Position numbers and translations under genes: made by a program. Under the pieces are notes generated by a model that searched no databases, was not told the DNA's origin, and saw nothing but the letters and a program-made list of their open reading frames with translations. Below, piece by piece: positions 62,501-64,000 of a stretch of DNA of 64,000 nt. Origin of the DNA: Zerene cesonia (lineage: Eukaryota; Arthropoda; Insecta; Lepidoptera; Pieridae); NCBI RefSeq assembly GCF_012273895.1, contig NC_052119.1, positions 2,790,001 through 2,854,000 of the forward strand, given 5' to 3'. How positions within the stretch are numbered: the first letter of the stretch is position 1; the number at the start of each line of letters is the position of its first letter.

Positions 62501-62784
62501 TATTTAATTTCAGCGTAATGAAAGCGTACTACCACTCCAAACGGTTACGCAACAAGCGGTAATGATAAAAAAAAAATGAAACACAAACATCTACATCCTT
62601 ACAGAATTGGTTAGTGACTCTATTGAATTCGTTAGTCTTCAAGCAGCAGCAATGCGGATTATTGAATGAATTCTTAATGACATAACTCGGAACTTACCAA
62701 TGAGCTTTCAGTTGGGTTGACGTGGATACGCGGCTCTTCGTCATCGTTGTCAGGGTTACTTTCGGCACCAGCGATCTGACCCAT
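29304..62784 (-). CDS. Monocarboxylate transporter-like protein (SLC16 family, MFS), full gene, 14 coding exons
   Basis: Joining 14 exons by their GT-AG borders gives one unbroken 773-aa frame (2,322 nt), and all 13 junction phases agree. The SLC16 signature DGGYGW is at residues 65-70 at the start of TM1. It is followed by 'GEGKGKVAWVGSLLSGVYLA' and, in TM8, 'GITNTFGRIMCGW', both typical of the family. Approximate membrane segments: TM1 70-92, TM2 108-128, TM3 135-155, TM4 160-185, TM5 196-220, TM6 228-246, TM7 526-548, TM8 562-585, TM9 590-612, TM10 614-640, TM11 650-675, TM12 682-704. Family members move monocarboxylates or related small solutes across the plasma membrane, often with protons. 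The TM8 arginine (R576) that corresponds to the substrate-binding Arg of MCT1 is present. The MCT1 Lys38 position is Ile92 and the MCT1 TM8 Asp is Asn572, so the substrate may not be lactate. The cytoplasmic loop at about 254-524 is much longer than in MCT1. The family call is firm; the subfamily and substrate are not decided. Confidence 0.95.
30004..30235 (-). CDS. SLC16-like gene, coding exon 13, residues 629-705 (TM10-TM12)
   Basis: The acceptor is TTTCCAG|CCGGCTAC and the donor CG|GTCAGTTTG (phase 1 to 2). It encodes SGYISLTSIILVDLLGLDKL, then TNAFGLLILFRGAAAMVGSP (the family's TM11 region), the LAGAVYDATRNYDASF loop, and TM12 (FFMAAAFFLASTLTSFAAPM). The exon is strongly GC-rich. Confidence 0.95.
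30589..30667 (-). CDS. SLC16-like gene, coding exon 12, residues 603-628
   Basis: The acceptor is TTTTTCAG|ATATCAG and the donor ATCT|GTAAGTAG (phase 0 to 1). It encodes ISVAVIPFCTTYAAYVVVAI and then AFGLAI, the end of TM9 and most of TM10. Confidence 0.93.
30956..31099 (-). CDS. SLC16-like gene, coding exon 11, residues 555-602 (TM8, substrate Arg)
   Basis: The acceptor is TTTGCAG|AAAGTGG and the donor ACG|GTCAGTAT, phase 0 in and out. It encodes KVEESKASFLLSIIGITNTF, then GRIMCGWVADFPWVDSLLLN and the start of TM9. R576 matches the TM8 arginine that binds the carboxylate in MCT1; the residue four before it is Asn572 rather than Asp. Confidence 0.95.
31615..31793 (-). CDS. SLC16-like gene, coding exon 10, residues 495-554 (TM7)
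   Basis: The acceptor is TTTTCCAG|AATACGAC and the donor AAT|GTCAGTGG (phase 1 to 0). It encodes the pre-TM7 amphipathic stretch SFKSALSSMLDVSLLRDPAF and TM7 (FMLIGVSNVFGMAGLYVPFVYIV), followed by DAAVMN. LLRDPAF and YVPFVYIVD are typical of the second SLC16 half. Confidence 0.92.
31830..32015 (+). mobile_element. LINE-like 3' fragment (RTE type?) in SLC16-like intron 9
   Basis: It starts ctagctgacccggcaaactc, includes 'ttcatcaaaatcggtcaagc' and ends in a ttttatatatttatataaag tail. This layout is common in insect RTE-type 3' ends; the class is my inference. It begins about 35 bp upstream of exon 10's acceptor. Confidence 0.45.
32224..32440 (-). CDS. SLC16-like gene, coding exon 9, residues 423-494
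   Basis: The acceptor is TATTTCAG|GACACAG and the donor GAAC|GTAAGTGA (phase 0 to 1). It encodes DTESGVYNSKLS, then SRKDIFYSGSVLNLPQYQSQ and a Ser/Gln-rich tail. The RKDIFYSGS...NLPQY block just ahead of TM7 looks conserved-type loop sequence. It contains several RxxS-like phosphorylation candidates. Confidence 0.92.
32462..32640 (-). mobile_element. Transposon remnant in SLC16-like intron 8
   Basis: It includes 'ttgcccgtggctttgcacgt' and 'cttcaaaatccgttgtgtcg', typical of reversed lepidopteran repeat ends. It is degenerate. Confidence 0.3.
32811..32880 (-). CDS. SLC16-like gene, coding exon 8, residues 399-422
   Basis: The acceptor is TTTTTTACAG|ATTTAAACC and the donor GAA|GTAAGTAG. It runs from phase 2 to phase 0. 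It encodes FKPSLAAIKATSKTSISSHL and then RNE, a basic Ser/Thr-rich piece of the loop. At 70 nt it is the smallest exon, and it was placed because the phases of exons 7 and 9 require it. Confidence 0.82.
33082..33305 (+). mobile_element. LINE-like 3' fragment in SLC16-like intron 7
   Basis: It shares the layout of the 31.8-kb copy: actagcatacccggccacgc, then 'aatgaaaatcggttgagttg', then 'tttttatatattaagataag' with a short gataa repeat at the end. Confidence 0.45.
33899..34475 (-). repeat. Four-unit tandem repeat containing decayed copies of the exon 7 donor region
   Basis: Units begin at 33899, 34093, 34254 and 34415 with acaa(g/a)gcgcatc...ggta(c/t)cc and have spacings of 194, 161 and 161 bp. 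The unit nearest exon 7 runs into the exon. The intronic units keep the end of the exon (minus strand ...GGTGATAG|GTCAG) in degraded form. Confidence 0.8.
34476..34624 (-). CDS. SLC16-like gene, coding exon 7, residues 350-398
   Basis: The acceptor is TTCCAG|AGCGAAAAC. The chosen donor is GATAG|GTCAGATA (phase 2). It encodes a Ser/Asn/Pro-rich loop ending FFDRQRKQSTGDR. A second in-frame donor 15 nt further on (GATAG|GTATAG, exon end 34461) would add five residues. The exon's 3' border lies inside a tandem repeat whose other copies are intronic. Confidence 0.85.
34671..34735 (+). repeat. Dispersed repeat fragment in SLC16-like intron 6
   Basis: gagctggtggttcgcctgat then ggtaagcgatcaccaccgcc catgaaca is the clearest copy of this core in the window. 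It lies about 45 bp upstream (transcript sense) of exon 7. Confidence 0.6.
34913..35071 (-). CDS. SLC16-like gene, coding exon 6, residues 297-349 (loop with VPT/VPN repeats)
   Basis: The acceptor is TTGCAG|GCGCCCC and the donor AAG|GTAAGAG, phase 0 in and out (53 codons). Residues 317-335 are a run of short proline repeats of the type V-P-T, V-P-N, M-P-N and L-P-T, likely grown by slippage. The exon ends in DDTQEKKK. It is GC-rich against AT-rich introns. Skipping would keep the frame. Confidence 0.9.
35112..35289 (+). mobile_element. Lep1-like Helitron remnant in SLC16-like intron 5
   Basis: It starts ctatactaatattataaagc and ends gcgaagccggggcggacccc tagt. It contains the aatctcaggaac block. 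It sits 41 bp upstream (in transcript sense) of exon 6. Confidence 0.6.
35810..35938 (-). CDS. SLC16-like gene, coding exon 5, residues 254-296 (cytoplasmic loop)
   Basis: The acceptor is TTTTCAG|ACATCAGG. The donor AAG|GTTTTAAA is weak because it lacks the +4/+5 AG. Phase is 0 in and out. It encodes a charged stretch (LLQRMAEEKRLQMERGS) and then SYFVVQLPDGTMEKRMK. This is the start of the long TM6-TM7 loop. Skipping this exon would keep the frame (43 codons). Confidence 0.88.
36164..36411 (-). CDS. SLC16-like gene, coding exon 4, residues 171-253
   Basis: The acceptor is TTCCAG|GTATCGGC and the donor AAG|GTACTTAC (phase 0). It encodes the end of TM4, the FETRRSLATGIA loop with its two arginines (typical of SLC16 between TM4 and TM5), TM5, and TM6 (ANLLLAGLILNCAVFGALM). 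It closes the N-terminal six-helix bundle. Confidence 0.95.
36454..36492. repeat. Hairpin just upstream of the exon 4 acceptor
   Basis: agtcccatg (36461-36469), a 7-nt loop and catgggact (36477-36485), extended by gttc/gaac outside a 3-nt internal loop. It lies about 43 nt from the intron 3 acceptor, in the branch-point region. Confidence 0.6.
37509..37516. promoter_or_regulatory. Perfect CRE palindrome in intron 3
   Basis: TGACGTCA, the full cAMP-response-element core, lies in a locally GC-richer stretch (37380-37560) of intron 3. A second perfect copy is at 43389-43396. Function is inferred from the motif only. Confidence 0.3.
40163..40225 (+). repeat. tRNA-like sequence, likely SINE head, in SLC16-like intron 3
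   Basis: An A-box-like ttggctgagaggccg is followed 30-35 nt later by a B-box-like gcgggttctaatcccgcc. No complete acceptor stem is visible, so a functional tRNA is unlikely. Confidence 0.5.
41137..41335 (+). mobile_element. Lep1-like Helitron remnant in SLC16-like intron 3
   Basis: It starts gttactaatattataaatac and ends cgcgagcgaagccgtggccg. It is internally degenerate and lacks a clear terminal CTAGT. Confidence 0.45.
42060..42115 (+). repeat. Weak copy of the 'atcaccaccg' dispersed repeat
   Basis: accgagctggtgactaccat followed by gatggtaatcgatcaccacc g matches the family core with several changes. Confidence 0.4.
43740..43812. repeat. 73-bp repeat abutting gap 1
   Basis: It starts tacctagtcttgccataaat and ends aacatttattacttt at the first N. 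It is identical base for base to 53480-53552, which abuts gap 2. It is probably the end of a transposable element that the assembler could not cross. Confidence 0.85.
43813..44812. other. Assembly gap (1,000 N)
   Basis: A run of exactly 1,000 N in intron 3 of the SLC16-like gene. The round size suggests an arbitrary placeholder, so the true length is unknown. Confidence 0.99.
45270..45413 (-). CDS. SLC16-like gene, coding exon 3, residues 123-170
   Basis: The acceptor is TTGCAG|GTCCCGTAG and the donor GGAG|GTGAGTAC (phase 1 in and out). It encodes the end of TM2 (GPVVSALCNKFG), TM3, and the start of TM4 (VTMMMITYGLLG). The motif G-x-x-x-x-x-L-x-x-x-F-G-x-R is the usual SLC16 TM2-TM3 connector. 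Confidence 0.95.
45480..45660 (+). mobile_element. Transposon remnant in SLC16-like intron 2
   Basis: It contains aactctctgtctgtctgtgt, a 'gatgaaatttggt' block, 'aggacagtttttatcccc' and a 'gatgccgcaggcgtaaa' end. The order resembles the copy at 10057-10290. It has no coding content. Confidence 0.45.
46056..46099. repeat. 11-bp perfect inverted repeat
   Basis: tgaccaatatc and gatattggtca are separated by 22 nt, between exons 3 and 2 of the SLC16-like gene. Confidence 0.6.
47391..47562 (+). repeat. Dispersed repeat fragment in the SLC16-like gene
   Basis: It matches the interior of the 28.8-29.2 kb repeat: cctttcttaatccctttcca, 'ggcaatccatttgtagaggt', 'gcgacccatcagctccattg'. It lies between exons 2 and 3. 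Confidence 0.6.
48785..48965 (+). mobile_element. Transposon remnant in SLC16-like intron 2 or nearby regulatory DNA
   Basis: It shows the family block gctccgtaactactggcccg atttaaaaa, then 'cgaaagctacatttttcctg' and 'gtgccgggtcagatcaggcg'. It lies between exons 2 and 3. Confidence 0.4.
51197..51476 (-). CDS. SLC16-like gene, coding exon 2, residues 30-122
   Basis: The acceptor is TCTTTCAG|ACTGAAAG and the donor GCTG|GTAAGTTAG (phase 1). The exon encodes a Thr/Ser/Glu-rich start, an Asp run at 49-52, four prolines at 61-64, the family signature DGGYGW at 65-70, TM1, and most of TM2. The coding DNA is clearly GC-richer than the flanking introns. This is the first exon shared by all three candidate promoters. 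Confidence 0.95.
53480..53552. repeat. 73-bp repeat abutting gap 2
   Basis: Identical to 43740-43812 and in the same orientation. The sequences on the far sides of the two gaps differ (atacct... versus atataa...). Confidence 0.85.
53553..54552. other. Assembly gap (1,000 N)
   Basis: A run of exactly 1,000 N in intron 1 of the SLC16-like gene, starting at the same base of the 73-bp repeat as gap 1. Confidence 0.99.
54780..54990 (-). mobile_element. Transposon remnant in SLC16-like intron 1
   Basis: It starts gcccgccagtttcgcccgcg, has 'acaaatttcagaacgatcga' and ends in a T-rich run. The form matches the dispersed elements above. It starts about 230 bp after the second assembly gap. Confidence 0.4.
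57108..57196 (-). other. Candidate alternative first exon (P3), mostly 5'UTR with ATG at the splice junction
   Basis: The segment ends AAAGTATG|GTGAGTTT on the minus strand, so an ATG (57110-57108) abuts a near-consensus donor in phase 0. Spliced to exon 2 it would start the protein M-TESETSCEE, with no other first-exon residues. TATATA at 57223-57228 lies about 30 bp before the assumed transcript start near 57196. The order TATA, short leader, ATG, donor is coherent. The 5' limit of the exon is inferred. Confidence 0.42.
57223..57228 (-). promoter_or_regulatory. TATA box of candidate promoter P3
   Basis: TATATA (minus strand, GTATATAGGAG) lies about 30 bp upstream of a short leader that ends in ATG|GTGAGT. 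The spacing fits a TATA-type core promoter. Confidence 0.35.
57682..57745 (-). repeat. tRNA-like sequence, likely SINE head, in SLC16-like intron 1
   Basis: On the minus strand, TTGGCCAAGTGGTTAGGCG (A box) and GCGAATTCAAACCTC (degenerate B box) are spaced as in a tRNA. The acceptor stem does not close. Confidence 0.5.
61355..61423 (-). CDS. Candidate alternative first coding exon (P2), 23 codons
   Basis: ATG at 61423-61421 (CCAAAATG, A at -3) opens MSKVSLSNIPSNPRINRLRTFSR. It is followed by a strong donor AGG|GTGAGTTG in phase 0. Exon 2 of the transporter accepts phase 0, so splicing from here gives an in-frame protein with a basic N-terminus in place of the acidic one. A TATAAAA occurs at 61579-61585 on the same strand, and the DNA at about 61740-61890 is richer in CpG than its surroundings. 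No transcript evidence is available. A chance ATG plus donor is the alternative. Confidence 0.45.
61579..61585 (-). promoter_or_regulatory. Possible TATA box of candidate promoter P2
   Basis: TATAAAA on the minus strand lies 156 bp upstream of the P2 ATG. The surroundings are AT-rich, so a chance match is quite possible. Confidence 0.22.
61935..61956. repeat. Palindrome upstream of candidate promoter P2
   Basis: tacgtagtc, ttga, gactacgta: 9-bp perfect arms. The motif agtcttgagac occurs twice within 30 bp here. Confidence 0.55.
62698..62784 (-). CDS. SLC16-like gene, coding exon 1 (promoter P1 form), residues 1-29
   Basis: ATG at 62784-62782 lies in the context GACAGCCATGG. It opens a short hydrophilic, acidic N-terminus (MGQIAGAES...PTESSL) of 29 codons that ends in phase 0. 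The donor reads TTG|GTAAGTT, close to consensus. Exon 2 starts TESET, so the TES motif recurs across the junction. A TATAAA lies about 100 bp upstream. The remaining coding exons are more than 11 kb away. Confidence 0.85.
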
Positions 62785-62885
62785 GGCTGTCGCGTTGTGA
62801 TCGATGTGTTTGTCTAACGCGACGGTTGGCTGCAATAGCAGCCTCCCGCGCGTCCGTCGCGCGACCGCAGCCGCGTCGTTGTGCC

Positions 62886-62891
62886 TTTATA
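62886..62891 (-). promoter_or_regulatory. TATA box of promoter P1
   Basis: TATAAA (context TTGTATAAAGGC on the minus strand) lies 102 bp before the exon 1 ATG, next to a CpG-rich stretch (about 62765-62890). A start site near 62860 is inferred from spacing; no clear TCAGT initiator is visible. Confidence 0.5.
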
Positions 62892-64000
62892 CAACCCCTA
62901 AGTTGAAGGGAGCGACGATCAACATCGATACTTTTTTATAAAGGATTATTTATCCTCACGGATGAAATTTATTATGATATTAAAATCGATCAAATCACAT
63001 ATGCTAAATTAGTTATTAAATTTTCGAACTACGGGTATATAGCTATTGATACCTATTGGTATTGTAAATATGAAAGTTTCTAATAGACAACGTTCAATAA
63101 ATAGGCATTTACAAGTTGCATTTTCATTTTCGTATCAGCTAAGCAAATCTCTTTCGCAACCAAGCTTTGACGCCATATAGAGTGGAATGTGGATGAAACG
63201 TTATACAGAATAAGCTCCAGAATATAATAAAAAAGTAACAAAATCTGTAATATAACCTGTGAATATTCTAAATATTCAATATTCTAAATTTCATTTATCT
63301 TTAAATAGCTTTAATTGTAGTCCAGAAGAAGTATTTGAACCCCAAAAATATACATTTATAATATGTAGTTCAAGTTTCAAGTACAATGTTTTCTACTAAA
63401 GGTCCCTGTTTTTCTTTAGTTTATGACTACTCTCCTACTAGAGGTTAAAATTCATCGTATCGACATCTAAGTGGCATGCCTAAAATTGCGGCGGTCGATA
63501 CGGTAAGCGCAAGTCCGCATTTCAGCTGGGATTTTTGACAGTTGAAATGAAATTTCATTCCTATGATTTAGTTCTAATTGTCACAGTTTGAATACTAAAT
63601 ATTTTGAAACCCAAATGAGATTTTCTTTTGTAGAGGGTATTACTTCTCGAGATTACTTTAGAAGTTAAAAATATGTCAATTTTTCAAGCATTTATCAAGA
63701 AACATAAATACTTAATGTACGTTATTTTAAGCGTTATATGGATCAAAACATAAACGGTGGCCCATATTCCTATCCCCACCCTTCCAGCCAATTCATTTAT
63801 TCCCCTTTGCAATCCTTTCTTTATCAAAAGTCGGCAGTCCATTTGAAGAGACGTTGAGCGTCTACAAATTCAAGGGCTTTGGTAGCTCCTTTACTGACCA
63901 AGACGTAAAATAAATAAATTAGTTACTAGAATATGGGCCTAAAGTAAAATGACTTACTCGTATAAATACCGATATAGTATTGTGTTATCTGTGATACAGA
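62892..64000. other. Upstream DNA of the SLC16-like gene
   Basis: AT-rich with one repeat fragment at the right end. No exon, and no open frame that looks coding, was found. Confidence 0.4.
63755..63905 (+). repeat. Dispersed repeat fragment upstream of the SLC16-like gene
   Basis: It has 'cctttctttatcaaaagtcg', 'gcagtccatttgaagagacg' and 'ggctttggtagctcctttac', a diverged copy of the same interior block. Confidence 0.5.

Noticed and set aside
1..64000. CRISPR arrays, bacterial defence systems, integrated viral genomes
   Set aside because: There are no regularly spaced short repeats and no long viral-type frames. All signals fit an insect nuclear genome.

Overview
The window looks like nuclear DNA from a moth or butterfly (Lepidoptera). 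It is AT-rich and mostly non-coding, with short exons bounded by GT-AG introns. It carries repeats typical of lepidopteran genomes: a tRNA-derived SINE whose tail holds the 'cccactgctgggacacaggc' block, Lep1-like Helitron remnants that run from 'actaatattataa' to a '(g)cgaagccg...ctagt' end, and the 'tggtaagcgatcaccaccgc' dispersed repeat. There are no bacterial-style operons. Almost all of the longer open frames in the window are chance.

One gene could be read end to end. It is a monocarboxylate-transporter-like SLC16 gene on the minus strand, from ATG 62784 to TAA 29304, with 14 coding exons, 2,322 nt of CDS and 773 aa. Every splice phase closes. The protein has an acidic N-terminus, the SLC16 signature DGGYGW, two bundles of six membrane segments, an unusually long (about 270 aa) loop between TM6 and TM7 spread over five exons, and an acidic/proline-rich C-tail ending ESVL. 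Three candidate first exons (62.78 kb, 61.42 kb and 57.11 kb) all end in phase 0 before exon 2, so the gene probably uses alternative promoters that give different N-termini. Introns 1 and 3 each contain a 1,000-N assembly gap placed at the same point of an identical 73-bp repeat.

A second gene is seen only at its 3' end, on the plus strand: an internal exon at 11700-11814 and a terminal exon at 12577-12633. I do not recognise the protein. The two genes are convergent, separated by about 16.7 kb of repeat-rich DNA.

Layout: 1-11.7 kb, intergenic or intronic DNA with a nested hAT-type MITE and a long inverted repeat; 11.7-12.6 kb, end of the plus-strand gene; 12.6-28.8 kb, intergenic with a SINE, Helitron-like pieces, a GC-rich island and foldback sequences; 28.8-29.3 kb, a repeat bounded by 16-bp inverted repeats directly downstream of the transporter stop codon; 29.3-62.9 kb, the SLC16 gene; 62.9-64 kb, its upstream DNA. 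I found no prokaryotic system, CRISPR array or rRNA. The most interesting signals are the multi-promoter architecture, the tandemly duplicated exon 7 boundary, the cluster of rare GTCAGT donors, and the unidentified plus-strand gene.
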